From assembly GCA_026874595.1 (NCBI GenBank), contig CM049309.1, positions 7,276,576 through 7,340,575 of the forward strand: a stretch of DNA of 64,000 bases, in the 5' to 3' direction. Positions 47,286 through 58,939 of the stretch are shown here, one piece after another. A model generated the notes under the pieces. The model had not been told where the DNA came from, did not search any database, and was given only the letters and a program-made list of their open reading frames with translations. The position numbers were made by a program, and so were the translations under genes. Each line of letters opens with the position of its first letter. Position 1 is the stretch's first letter. The stretch is from Sipunculus nudus. Its lineage: Eukaryota > Annelida > Sipuncula > Golfingiida > Sipunculidae.

Positions 47286-50200
47286 CTAGTTGTGTCTTTT
47301 GTGATTATGATTGAAAGAAATCTTTAATTTTACCCCGATCCATGCTTCCAAAACTAAAAATAGGCCAAAATCGTAACAAACAAATATAAACAATTGGAAA
47401 ACATAAAAAAACATAGTTTGTTTATCATCCGTGAATTTTAAAGTTTGTTAAAGCTGAAGTTCCTTAATGGCGATAAGATTTTTGTTTCTGCTAGATCATA
47501 TAGCGATCCCCCGAACACGTGGTGGAGCAATGGAGAACTGGGGTCTCGTGACGTATGGGGAACCAGCGCTACTCTTCCGCCCAGACCAGTCGAGTACCAG
47601 CAGCAAGCAAAGAGTAGGCTTGGTGATCTCTCATGATCTCGGACATGTATATGGTAAACGAATTTACGATATTCATATGAATAGGCCAATAACCGCTATA
47701 TTAGGAGCATAGAGGTCAAAGTGATAAAACTATGGACTTGCTAAAGATAAAAGTTTTGTTGTTTATGGATATATAATTATTAATCGTCTCATAAACGGAG
47801 CCATTTGAATAAAGGTGATTTAAAATTTCTTGAAGGAACTACTTAAAGGAGAAATTTGGTCGTTGATACTTCAAATCAATGCGCAAGCTAAATATTTATA
47901 TTTTTCATATGTGGAAGCATTTTAGTGTACAAATGTGACATTGTAAAATTGGATGATTAGCTAAACAGCAAGTGCTTTTTTTGTCAGTGGTTTGGAAACC
48001 TGGACACGTGCTCCTGGTGTTCCGAGATCTGGATAAACGAAGGCTTTGCTACTTGGTTCAACTTCCCTCCGACAGAGGGCGTGCTTGGCTGGCCGGCTGT
48101 GAGTTGAGTTTGTCATGGCGTTCAAAAGAATTCCCGTATATATCATTCACCTGACGTCCACTTTATACATATATTGCTGAAAGAAACATTTGATTAAATT
48201 AACATTGTTATGTCATATAATGACCGTCTCTTTAAGGTGAACACGTCTTCGTTCAAGAACAGAAAATGTATGACAATACAAACCAGTAAACAATGTTTTA
48301 GGCCTAAAGCCTAATATGCAGAGCACATTCATTGTCTAATTTTGTTGCTGTGAAAATAAAATACTTGTTACGTCACTTGATGAAATTCCTGATGTAAATG
48401 TCCATCTTCTTACTCAGCGTGAGCTCCAGGCTCTGGTTACTATGCAGCCTGTGTTGGCAACTGACGTCACCAACACGTCCACTCCTGTCCGGAAGAAGTT
48501 CATTACGTCACCGGGACAGGCCGGTCTCGGATTCGGACCTACCACTTATTCCAAGGTTAGTTATTGTTATTGATGTGTATAGCATTGGAAGCAGGTTTTC
48601 TGGTATCGGACTATCCCAAATCATATCAAAGCCCCGGGAACTTGAGAGGACAGCCTGCATGTTTTTTTTTTCAGCATATAGTATTGAAAGTATTATTCTT
48701 CAAATGTAGTATCTTTTTTATCAGTGACGCTAAAATGTTCATATATAAATGTTCATAAATCCCTGTTATCGTGATATAATGATACGTTTATTTGTCCACA
48801 GTTTTGGAACACACACATGCCCTTTTAGGGTCAATACCAAAAGATAGTGACATCACCAGGGTCTTTCTGTGTTCAGAAAAGCATATATTTTTAAGGATAA
48901 TATTTATTTTGAAATGGGTATGTCGAAAAATAACAGTGGTGGACAAACTGACATAATGACATTCTCTGAAAACTGGTGATCTGCACGCCTATAAGTATTC
49001 AGACATGGCATATAGCACTGAATTAGTGATAGGGCGACAAATGCTGGAGTTCTCTTGCCAGATACTAATATTACGATACCATGATATATCGCGATAAATT
49101 CTGTTTCATTATCATGATATAGAAAAGTGATATCAACCCAAACCTAACCCGCTTCTCTGTACATTTCATCCAACATGCTTTCATGCTTAAGTTTAATTCA
49201 CTTCATGTTCTGTCTTTTTCTTCACAGGGTGGGTCAGTCCTGCGCATGATCAGACAGTTTCTATCACCGGAAGTATACCGCAGAGCACTCAACGTAAGAT
49301 TACAAAACATGAATTGTAATTTTTTAAAGGGACATATTCAGGAGCAATATTATGCTTTTTCTTTCACACTACCAGTTCAGTTTTGCTTTATAAAAAGGTT
49401 TCCGGGCAAAACCATCCCAGTACACGGTCTCAGTATAACCTCTTAAGCTTCTTATGGTTCTGCGTGTGAGTAAACATGGTCCACGTGTATCTGTTTACCA
49501 ACACTAGGCCGCGTGACCGGAGGCCCAATTATGATCCCAAACAAGGAGTCGCCCAAACTGGTTCATACATGTACCTTTTTGTCCTTTGATATATCTCTGC
49601 TGGACCGACATTACGGTCCATGCACCGAATGTAAATTCATTTTAGAACCTATCGATTTGTGCGATAGGTCCAGGGGCCTCAGGTAAAATAACACACGCAG
49701 CTCGGTGTGTCTCCGTGTATCGAGTACATGAGCCACCGCAACATGCGATGATTCAGCCAGCGGGAACATGTATTACATTTTTTTTTGGGGGGGGGGGGGG
49801 AGGCAAAATTAGTCGGTCTATATCGAATTGTGGCCCGAACATAAACGTGCACGGTTGTGAAACATCGGTTGTAAGCTCGAAAAGAATACGGACAACGCGC
49901 TATACTCGTATATTGCACTAGCGATCGTACCCGGTCCATTTTTAACACTAGTGCATAGGAGTGAGCCAACTGTTTAAGGGCAATATTTTGGCATGTACCA
50001 GTTATGTTTCAAAGAGAAGACGCTGTTTTACATGTTGATTAAACATGCTTAATACATGAATAGGTCCCTTTAACATATTTTGCTAGTTTGATTAAAATTA
50101 TATGCATAATTTAAGTGATTTTACTTATTATATTAGACTTTTACTATTTCGTCTTTTAATTGAGAGATATGTGTATATCGACTACATGAAGTTACAAATT

Positions 50201-50737
50201 CAAATGTGCATTCTTTGCCAGTGCTGAGTGGTGTTGGATAATGTCATCATAACAATCGAAGTGGTCACTATTGAAAAGTGATATATTGCGTAATCTAATA
50301 GTGTATTATAATATATTTTATTTTACAGCAATTTCTTGAACAGAAGAAGAACGACGTCGCTAACACTGATGATTTATGGGCCGCCGTCCAGGAGGTAAAA
50401 AAACTTCTGTTCAAATTTTATAAATAAATAATTATCGATAATAAACAGATGTACGTGATCAGTGAACAGTCAAATAATAAACACGTATGATTTCGATTTG
50501 GGGGTGGGGGGGGGGGGGGTGGGGGTGAGGGATTTAATGATATCAATATTTGAATGCCATCCAGATTATTTTCAAAGAAAACTAAAACCATAAAAAAAGT
50601 ATCGTTCAGGAATTGATGAACGTTTCTGTATCTGTCTTGCCATGACCAGTAAATTAAAAAAAATGCCTTTGTTAAAAATAACTCTTTTTTTGTTGTGGCC
50701 TAAACGCACTTAATGTAATTTTATATTCAAATAAAAT

Positions 50738-50795
50738 ACAGTATAACTCCCCTAACGACCACCTAATTTTAGCGACCACGTCAAAATAAGGCCCC
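50738..50795. repeat. CAGTATAACTCC..GACCACC repeat end
   Basis: ACAGTATAACTCCCCTAACG, ACCACCTAATTTTAGCGACC and a TCAAAAT tail correspond to the complement of 26920-26960, and the first part to CAGTAAAACCTCC near 20811. Confidence 0.5.
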
Positions 50796-51325
50796 CTTTT
50801 TAGCTCAGCTGACTGAAAGTCATCTGAGCTATACCGATCACCCTTTGTCCGGCGTCCGTCTGTCTGTCCGTCCGTTAACCAAGTAACTGCAGGACCTGGA
50901 ATCTTCTTATTTGAATTCCAGGGAGGTCCATTAAAAATCTCTTTTGAAACCTGAAATTAGTTCTCTGTTACCCATATCTTCTGAGCTATGGGGCTCAGAA
51001 GTATCCCCCAGAAAAAAAATGTTAGAAAAGCTCCAGCGTCTGAACAACTAATGCATTGATTACATGATTCTTTGAACGCATATTCATCATGGTGTTTTTC
51101 ATCAGTTCCTCCAGACTGGTAGTGCCACCTGGATTTTCACGCATTTTTCTCTATTTTGAGACCTCCAGAGATGTGGTCTTATTTTAACAGGGCACAAATC
51201 GTAACCCTTTGACCAAGAAATTTCTTACTTTAAATCCGGTGAGTCCATGAAAAGTCTCCTCTGAAACCTGAAATTAGGTCTCTGTTACCCATATCCTCCG
51301 AGCTATTGGGCTTTGTAGTACCTCA

Positions 51326-51351
51326 ACCCCCCCCCCCCCCCCCCCCCCCGC
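51326..51351. repeat. poly(C) run
   Basis: About 25 consecutive C with one G near its end. Confidence 0.9.
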
Positions 51352-52172
51352 CCCTAGAATAATTAAAAATTTGATACAAAAGCTCCAGTATCTAAACAAC
51401 TAATGCATAGATCACCATGAATTTTTCCTGCATATTCATCATGAAGTGTTTTATCAATATCTGCAGCCTTTGGCGCCACCTGTCTTTTTTTTTTAATTTT
51501 TACGCATTTTTATTTTTTTATTTTTACGATCTTCAAAGATGCAGTCGTCCATTAACACGGCACAAATCGTAACCAGTGGACGTGGAAACTTCTTAATAAT
51601 CATCCAAATAGGACCATAAAAAATCTTAAAAATCCCAAAAGCTCAAGTATATGATCAACTAATGCATTGATCACTATGATTTGTTGCATGTGTGTTAATC
51701 ATGGAGTGTTTCATTGGTTCCTGCAGACTGGTGGCACAAACCTGGATTTTTCAAATGTTTACATTTTTTACTCTATTTTTAGATCAGCTGACTGTAAGTC
51801 ATCTGAGCTATAGGGATCACCTTTTGTCCGTCGTCCGTCCAGCCGACCGGGCGTCTGTCCGTTAAGGTCTAATCATCGTCAAAAATCATGAAAATTACAT
51901 TTTTCTGAAAAACATCTGGTTTTATAGATGATTGCTATATCAGCGGTGTAAGTTGTTTCTCATTTTAGTTACTTTAGTCCTTAAAACTTCGCAATTTAAA
52001 TTTATGGAATGTTCACAAATGAATAAAACTTAATACAGACACAAGTGTAAATATTTACTATCGCGGGAAAACCTGGATATCACACAAATCTCACCTTGCG
52101 CAAACCTTGCGGGGAGGTGGGGAACTGGGCAAAGGGCTGTTACTATAAGGGTTACTATACTTGTAACTAATT

Positions 52173-52693
52173 AGTCAGTTCTACCCTGAGTTAATTAGAG
52201 GACACCATCTGTTGATGTGTAATTAAGCGTGACTAGGCCTTCAGAGGCTATGTTTTTTCCCCTTATGCCCAGGTTTTTAAATTAGTCGTTACAAATGCAA
52301 TGTACATCTGTCATATTTACCAACTAAATCCTAATTGTATAGTGTTAAATATGATGCGTTCTACACGATTTGTGGGATAAATAACTTCTCGGATAATCTT
52401 TGAGAAACGACAAAGGGATTTTTAGTAATACTGTAGACCTGTCAACACAACAGAATGCAATGATATAGTGATCAGGCTTTTTCGATTCAGTCACTGAATG
52501 CAAACAGTAACTTTGTTTGGTAGCTGTTGATTAGATGCGGTTATATTATTTTTTTTACATATCGCATGTCTTGGTGCAAAGGTGCGAATTACGCTCTGGG
52601 GGATCCCGGGAACCATAAACATATTAGTTATCGCCGGCAATGTCCAACGTTTAGCTGAAGTAAATGTAAATTCTTTTGCAGCCATGCAGTTAA
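52173..52693 (+). repeat. about 520-bp dispersed repeat, inverted copy of 16322-16830
   Basis: Runs from AGTCAGTTCTACCCTGAGTT to GCAGCCATGCAGTTAA and abuts the second left terminus of the TTAA element. See the entry at 16322 for landmarks. Divergence is low, suggesting recent activity. Confidence 0.8.
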
Positions 52694-53475
52694 GGTCTAA
52701 TCATCGTCAAAAATCATGAAAATTACATTTTTCTGAAAAACATCTGGTTTCAGAGATGATTGCTATATCTATCTCTTCAAAAAAACATGTTCCTGGGGTT
52801 ATATTGTATCAGTTAGAAAAATAAGTATTTTATTTCAGATGTCAACCCCACGTGGGGTGCAAACAGGACCAACTGTCAGATCGGCGAGAGTTAGCAGCGT
52901 GTCAGTTGCTTATTGGTTAACCATGCGGTCGTGGCGTTAGGCAAATGGTTGATTGACAGGCGTGGGGAAGCCGCGGTCAGTCAGCCGGGAAAGAGCTAAT
53001 CTTTATTACCGACACTTACTAATTGCCACTAATTAATACAAACACGTCCCCCTATACGCCTAACCCAGAAGTAAACTGTACATCGTACTCCTCCAGTCGC
53101 CGAATAATGTCTTTGTCACTGCCCTAAAATATGTTAGTGTCACCCAATAATGGTCCTGACACCAAGAATATACCCAGAAATATAAATTTACCGATTGTTA
53201 TTTCTGTAATATTGACCCTGCTATACAATATAACATTTTCTCCCAGGGTCCATCATTACATCGCCAAAACAATTACCGAATACATCGTTCCTTCTTATAT
53301 AATATACACTATCCTCAAACTGAACGTCATGGGTCTAAGAAAAAAGAGTAGAATGAGCGAAGATAAAATTAGCTAATTGAACGAGAGACCGTCACATACA
53401 GCTGATCACAAGGTTCCTGTGTCCGTAACGTAACTACACAGAGATCACGATTCTGAGTCGTCAAGTGACGAAAAC

Positions 53476-53990
53476 ATGGAATCAGTTCAACCGGGAGTTC
53501 CAGAATCAGTCACCCACCGTCTGTGGCAGTGCGGCCATCTTGCTATATTGTTGGCTACCGCAGCATTGTGTGCCACATGCCGTGAAGGAATTTATCGTTA
53601 GTGGAGGATGAAGATAAACGCCGAGGGTGGTGCAGCAATATGGGACTGCGTTGCACGAATGAATTTTGTGAAAGGAACGCGGCACCAAGTTACACCACCA
53701 CGTCGCCTGCTAACAAATTTTGCGAAGTGAACCGCGCCGGAGTCTTAGCTATGAGAGCGATCGGTAAAGGAAGAGCGGCCGCAGCACGATTTAGCGCGTT
53801 TATGAACATTCCTCCTCCCGTTTTATTCAACAGCTGGTTACAACATTCCAAGGTACTCTCTGAAGTGACAACTGAAGTGTGCGACAAACATCTATATCGG
53901 AGGTAGGACGATCATTGAGGGGACAACACGACTCGGCTGACTGCACGGTATCGGGGGTTGCATTTGTGTGTGGTATATATGTGGTATATA
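53476..53990 (+). pseudogene. Mutator-like (MULE) transposase N-terminal fragment
   Basis: From an ATG at 53476 a 41-codon frame ends ALCATCREGIYR-stop (53599-53601). Two bases out of frame follows VEDEDKRRGW, GLRCTNEFCERN, then FCEVNRAGVLAMRAIGKG, ARFSAFMNIPPPVLFNSW and LSEVTTEVCDKHLYRR up to a stop at 53904-53906. A further shift gives ADCTVSG. The C..CR / L.C...C zinc-type pairs plus the N-R-x-V-x-A-M-R-x-I-G-K-G...F...MN-P-P-P block are what I associate with the animal Mutator-like domain before the RNase H catalytic core. The core is missing. At least two frame breaks make it non-functional. Confidence 0.6.
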
Positions 53991-54985
53991 TTAATGGTGT
54001 ATATAAATCTAATGAGAGAGAGATATGTGATGTTTCTGCTAGCTATGTAGTGTTTCATGTATAATTGTGAGAGGGAGAGACAAGTTGTTAATTGGATTAG
54101 GGCATATGCATGGTAGTTTGAATGAGAGCGCAGAGTAAACAGAGTGATCGTTCTTATCAGTCACTTCACACCTGACGCGTGCCCCGGCGCGGTAGCCAAT
54201 GACCTGATTACCGATGACCGGCCCCTCGGACCAGTAAGCTCCGCCTACTTTAGTTTGACAGTTCTCCAGTTGTCATGATGCCTAACAAAATCCCTTTTTT
54301 AAAATTGATAAACCATTAAATTTTATAATTTATATATTGAAACCTATTCTCATCGGAACATTTAGTGAAAAAATACAACTGTCACTTGCGCTTATATCCC
54401 TGTTTTCCACTCAAAACGAACCTTCTCTTCCCAAACAGTTTTTGGCCGTTTTCTCAAAACAGTATTTCAGTAGACTGTACGGTCTTCAGAGCGATATTTC
54501 TGAAAAACCATCGAATATAGAGTCTTCAAATTTTGAATATAGGTAAATCAACAAGTATTCTAAAATGCGATTTTTTTCTTTTTCCTATATCGTTTTTAGT
54601 ATAGTAGAAATATGTTATTAAAACAAAATAAATATTGTAAACATCACACCTTTTTTAAAAATTTAAATTTAATTATAAAAAAAAGACTTTAAATATATAA
54701 CCAAAAAAACGCCTGGAGATATTTGTATGTTGTTTCAAATTATACTATTTCCACACACATACCCTATGCCAATTTTGAGATATATCCAATTAAAAAAAAA
54801 TTATTTTAAATCATTTCAAGTTTTAAATTTTCTAAGTGGACACTGGTACACTTTTTAAATATACCTCATCTGATAGAGAATTTTCTGAGGATTCTAAATA
54901 TATACACATCACTGTGTCTAAAATTATTATTAATATGAATTCTAAAGCTAAATTAACCCAAGGTTGTTTGACGATGATTAGACCT

Positions 54986-56700
54986 TAACAGGGCACAAAT
55001 CGTAACCGCTGGACCTGGAATCTTCTTACTTTACATCCAGAGAGGTCCATGAAAAATCTCCTTGGAAACCTAGAAATAGGTCTCTGTTACCCATATCCTT
55101 CGAGCTATGGGGCCCCAAAGTACCCCCCCCCCTGAATAGTCAAACATTTCCTACAAAAACTTCAATATCTCATTAACTACATCACTGATAGTCATGATTT
55201 TTGGCATACATATTGATCATGAGATGTTCCATCAGTTCCTGCAGACTGGTGGCGCCACCTGTATTTTTCGATTTTTTAAGAATTTTTTTCTCTATTTTTG
55301 AGACCTTTAAAAATGTGGACATCTGTAAACAGGGCACAAATCGTAAAGACTGGACCTAGAATCTTCATTCTTGACACACTGAGGGACCTATAAAAAGTCT
55401 CCATGGAAACCAGAAATTAGGTATCTGTTACCCATATCCTTTGAGCTATGGGGCCCCAAAGTACCCCCCAGAATAGTGAAATATTTAATCCAAAATTTTA
55501 ATATCTGATTAACTACATCACTGATGGTCATGATTTTTGGCATATATATTAAACATGAGATGTTTCATCAGTTTCTGCAGACTGGTGGCGCCACCTGTAT
55601 TTTTCAAATTTTTACAATTTTTTCTCTATTTTTGAGACCTTTAAGGATGTAGTTATCTGTCAACAGGGTTCAAATTGTAAAGACTCGACCTAGAATCTTC
55701 ATTCTTGACACACAGGGAGACCCATGAAAAGTCTCCTCTCCATGGAAACCTGAAATTAGGTCTCTGTTACCCATATCCTTTGAGCTATGGCAATCCAAAG
55801 TAAATCTCAGAATAATGGAAAATTTGATACAAAAGCTATAGTATCTGAACAACTAATGCAGAGATCACCATAATTGTTTGTATGGATATTGGTCATGGAG
55901 TGTTTCATCAGTTTCTGCAGCCTGGTGGCACCACATGTATTTGTTCGGGCTTTTTTTTCGATTTTTTTTTCTATTTTTAAGGCATTTAAAGATATGAACA
56001 TCTGTTAACAGGGCACAAATCATAACAACTGAACATAGAATCTCCATTCTTTACACACAGGGAGACCCATGGAAAATCTCCATGGAAATCTGAAATAAGG
56101 TCTCTGTTACTCATATCCATTAAGCTGTATGGCTCCAAAGTACCCCCCAGAATAATGAAAAAATTGATACAAAATCTCCAGTATCTCAATATATACAACA
56201 CTGATGCTCATGAATTTTTATATACATATTGATGATGACGTGTTCCATCAGTTTCAGCATACTGGGTGCGCCACCTCTATTTTTTTCAAATTTTTACGAA
56301 TTATTTTCTCTATTATTGAGGCCTTTAAAGATGTTGTTATCTGTCAACAGGGTACAAATTGTAACAACTGGACCTAGAATCTTCATTCTTGTCATGCAAG
56401 GAGGCCCATGAAAAGTGTCTGTGGAAACCTGAAATTAGGTCTCTGTTACCCAAAACCTCTGAGCTATAGGACTCCAAAGTATCCCTCAGAAAAATAAAAA
56501 ATCTGATACAAAAGCTGAAGTATCTGAACAACTAATCCAGAGACCACCATGCTTCTTTGCATGGATATTGACCATTAAGTGTTTTTATTAGTTTCTGCAG
56601 ACTAGTGAAGCCACCTGTATGTTTTTTAAAGTTAACGCAGTTCGCAGTTTTTCTCTATTTTTGAGATATATTAATACAGACACAATCTCAGCCTGTTGGT
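54986..56700 (+). repeat. tandem array of five ~340-bp units
   Basis: (A)ACAGGG(C/T)(A/T)CAAAT(C/T)(G/A)TAA marks unit starts near 54987, 55327, 55663, 56009 and 56346 (spacing 335-346 bp). Each unit carries GGACCTAGAATCTTC, GGAAACC(T)GAAATTAGGT, TCTGTTACCCATATCCTT, GAGCTATGGGGC(C)CCAAAG and GTTTCTGCAGACTGGTGG(C). Diverged units also occur at 50880-51600 and near 56848, outside the TTAA element. Confidence 0.85.
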
Positions 56701-56904
56701 TAACCTGTTTGATGCTTCAGTTCAATGGTTATATACTACCATTCAGATGATAAAATTTCCTTTTGCAAATCTCTTCCCAGTCAGCTGAGCGTCATGACCC
56801 ATGGGTCACTTGTTGAGACTTTCAAGGATATGATGTGGTTGTCTGTTAACAAACTCAAATCGTAACCATTGGACCTAGAAATTTCTAACTTGACATTAAG
56901 GGTG

Positions 56905-57072
56905 GAAGGGATGAACGGTTTTTGTAGGGGTTCTTTCAACAACCTTTGTATTGCAGTCAAAAGGTTCTTGAGGGTTCTTTAAACGGTTCTCTTGATTTCT
57001 TTATATGGATTTTTGAGTCCTTTGTAGGGTTCTAAAATTTTGGTTAATTACATATGGGGTTCTTTAAATGGT
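56905..57072. repeat. AACCCT/AGGGTT palindromic repeat, copy 3
   Basis: GGGGTTCTTTCAACAACC, AGGTTCTTGAGGGTTCTTTA, GTAGGGTTCT and GGGGTTCTTTAAATGGTTC recur within 170 bp. Confidence 0.55.
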
Positions 57073-57700
57073 TCATTTAAATAACACAGGGAATATATTC
57101 TGATCAAAGGACTTTTTTTCAGATAGTTTCTGTAGATATATTAAAATATTTATTCAAAATGCAACTTAATGTCTTTATGCTTTCTTATACGTGTAATAAA
57201 CATGCATGGCATCATCAAAGTACTTCTTCTTAGCCGCTGTGAGACGCCATTCACAAGACTCTGCCTCGTCTCATTTGCGATCAGATAAACTTAATGTGTT
57301 TGGAATAACCCCCCCCCCCCCCCCATATTATTCAGAAGTAGGATATAAACAAAAACGAACAGCCTGTATATCATGGGATCAGCAATTTCTGGTTTTTGTA
57401 AATAAAAATTCAAAGTTCTGATTGTTTTAAGCTAATATACATCAAATGTCAGAAGGGGTCCCTTTAATCTTATTTTCTTTTTTAATGATTAAAGTTTAAG
57501 TTAGATTTTATATATACTGTGTATGTGGAGGGTGGGGGTGCAGAACTGCGAGGGTAGGGGGCATTATCCTATCAGTGAAAAGTTTACTCTAGTAGAACTA
57601 AATTATTACGGTTTTTCGGTATACAGATACAAATTCAGACGAACCAAATCTTTTTCAATTATACAAAATATTTAATATACATTTTAAAGATGTAATAATA
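57073..57700. other. AT-rich intergenic DNA
   Basis: Poly(C) at 57309-57324; no gene recognised. Confidence 0.5.
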
Positions 57701-57766
57701 TAACAATTATAATATAAGACAATATAACATAATTAAAGTATAACAAAAGTTTATAACAAATTTTAC

Positions 57767-58515
57767 TTAAAACAGTGTATCGAAAAATGAACATATGCAA
57801 TCGTGTATTTCAGAATAAACAATCGAGTATTTATGCTGTGGTGTTGTGTGTATATCATTTGTGTCGCATGAACAAAAACTAAGGTTATCTAATGTTGTGA
57901 AAGTGTCATGTAATATGTCGCTGTTTGATGACCATATGCTTGTAGTGTCTGTGTTGATGCTGATGTTGTCGACGGATGATGTGGAACTGTTTTTTCTGTC
58001 TTGATTTATTTGAATATCTTGCAGTTTCTTCTTTGTGTTTTCTCTTGTTTTTATGTGTCTTTTTGTGCTTGTTTTCACTTCTGTTTTGGTTTTCATGCTT
58101 TTGTTTTCTGTGTGACTCTTCTTTTGGTTAAACACTGGAAATATGATAACATCATTTAAGTATTATAATAAAAATGAATCAAAACAAGATAAAACACAAA
58201 ATTACATTTTAATTTTTCCCCCTATCTTAATATCAAGTTAGGAATGACCAGTTCTTAATAAGTTGAGATTATACAAAGACATGCATGGGAAAGCTTATGT
58301 CATGAAGTGTATTTAGCTTTACACAGAGTAAGACTTAAACTGACATTATTAAATTAATAGCCTATGTTAACAATAGGGAAAATCTACCGGTAGACTGTTT
58401 ATTGATGAAAAATATACACAAGTGGGTCATTTACTGTTACTCCTATATATCCAGTTTCACATTCATTACTTATTACTAATAACGATACCATGATACCTCC
58501 ATGTCAACTGTTATA

Positions 58516-58559
<44 letters not shown>

Positions 58560-58809
58560 ATACTTTTGGATTGTCGTGTAAAATTGCATAGTATTAGTTC
58601 AAGGCGAATGACTTATGCTGAGTACAGCAGAGATTCACTATCAAGACAAGGACCAAGACTTTAAAAACTGCATGCTATTTGTACTCACGTGTTAATTTAG
58701 CCACCCAGAGGAGAAATCCCCCAATGTTGAAATGCTGAGGCATAAATTTGGTCATCTACAAAGAGTAACAGAAAATTATTATGATAAGTGATATAATAAT
58801 GATAACCAT

Positions 58810-58857
<48 letters not shown>

Positions 58858-58908
58858 TTATTATTATTATTATTATTATTATTATAATTCATTATAATTA
58901 TTATAATA

Positions 58909-58939
<31 letters not shown>

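Larger units (their letters stand above)
43984..50394 (+). pseudogene. M1-family metallopeptidase (aminopeptidase N-like), degenerate and 3'-truncated
   Basis: Ten exons with GT-AG borders: 43984-44161 (ATG 43999), 44465-44896, 45309-45469, 46500-46618, 46965-47085, 47495-47646, 47988-48098, 48418-48555, 49228-49293, 50329-50394. Domain order is intact: cytoplasmic tail and membrane anchor (VRVVVLVAVLVINLCSA), N-terminal domain (RLPGDLVPYHNRVELKPD), QFEP..FPCFDEPEYKATYD, GVVTRICARSDAIEYA, exopeptidase motif GGAMENWGL, zinc region HDLGH and WINEGFATWF, YSKGGSVLRMIRQFL, TDDLWAAVQE. Defects: TGA at 44035-44037; frameshifts near 44725-44740, 45342-45362 and 46590; HExxH reads HDLGH (catalytic Glu to Asp); the Gln after it is missing, so the second His to third ligand Glu spacing is 17, not 18. 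The helical C-terminal domain is absent in the following 13 kb. A working type II membrane aminopeptidase was the ancestor; this copy should be inactive unless the frameshifts are assembly errors. Confidence 0.85.
51866..54984. mobile_element. TTAA-flanked element with GGTCTAATCATCGTCAAA inverted ends
   Basis: The 18-bp termini at 51866-51883 and 54967-54984 are exact inverted repeats. TTAA lies directly outside both (51862-51865, 54985-54988). The flanks rejoin as GTCCGTTAACAGGGCACAAA, the continuation found elsewhere in the host repeat, which defines both borders. TTAA duplication is a piggyBac-type trait, yet the termini lack the usual CCC start and the only transposase trace inside is Mutator-like (53476-53990). 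A second copy of the left terminus, again after TTAA, begins at 52694. Confidence 0.75.
50798..56814 (+). mobile_element. hairpin-ended element, plus orientation, split by nested insertions
   Basis: Left end TAGCTCAGCTGACT-gaa-AGTCATCTGAGCTA (14-bp stem, one mismatch), followed by ATCACCCTTTGTCCGGCGTC and a (GTCY)n run ending CCGTTAAC. Right end CAGTCAGCTGAGCGTCATGA joined to the palindrome GACCCATGGGTC and ACTTGTT at 56776-56814. A second left-end copy occurs internally at 51779-51865. Between are ~340-bp tandem units. Without the 3.1-kb TTAA insertion the element would be about 2.9 kb. No protein-coding sequence of its own is seen; terminal hairpins hint at a Helitron-like or other hairpin-based mechanism, but TC/CTRR ends are not evident. 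Confidence 0.5.

Noticed and set aside
53131-53376. 81-codon open frame with hydrophobic stretch inside the TTAA element
   Set aside because: No recognisable transposase or membrane protein motif and poor start context.
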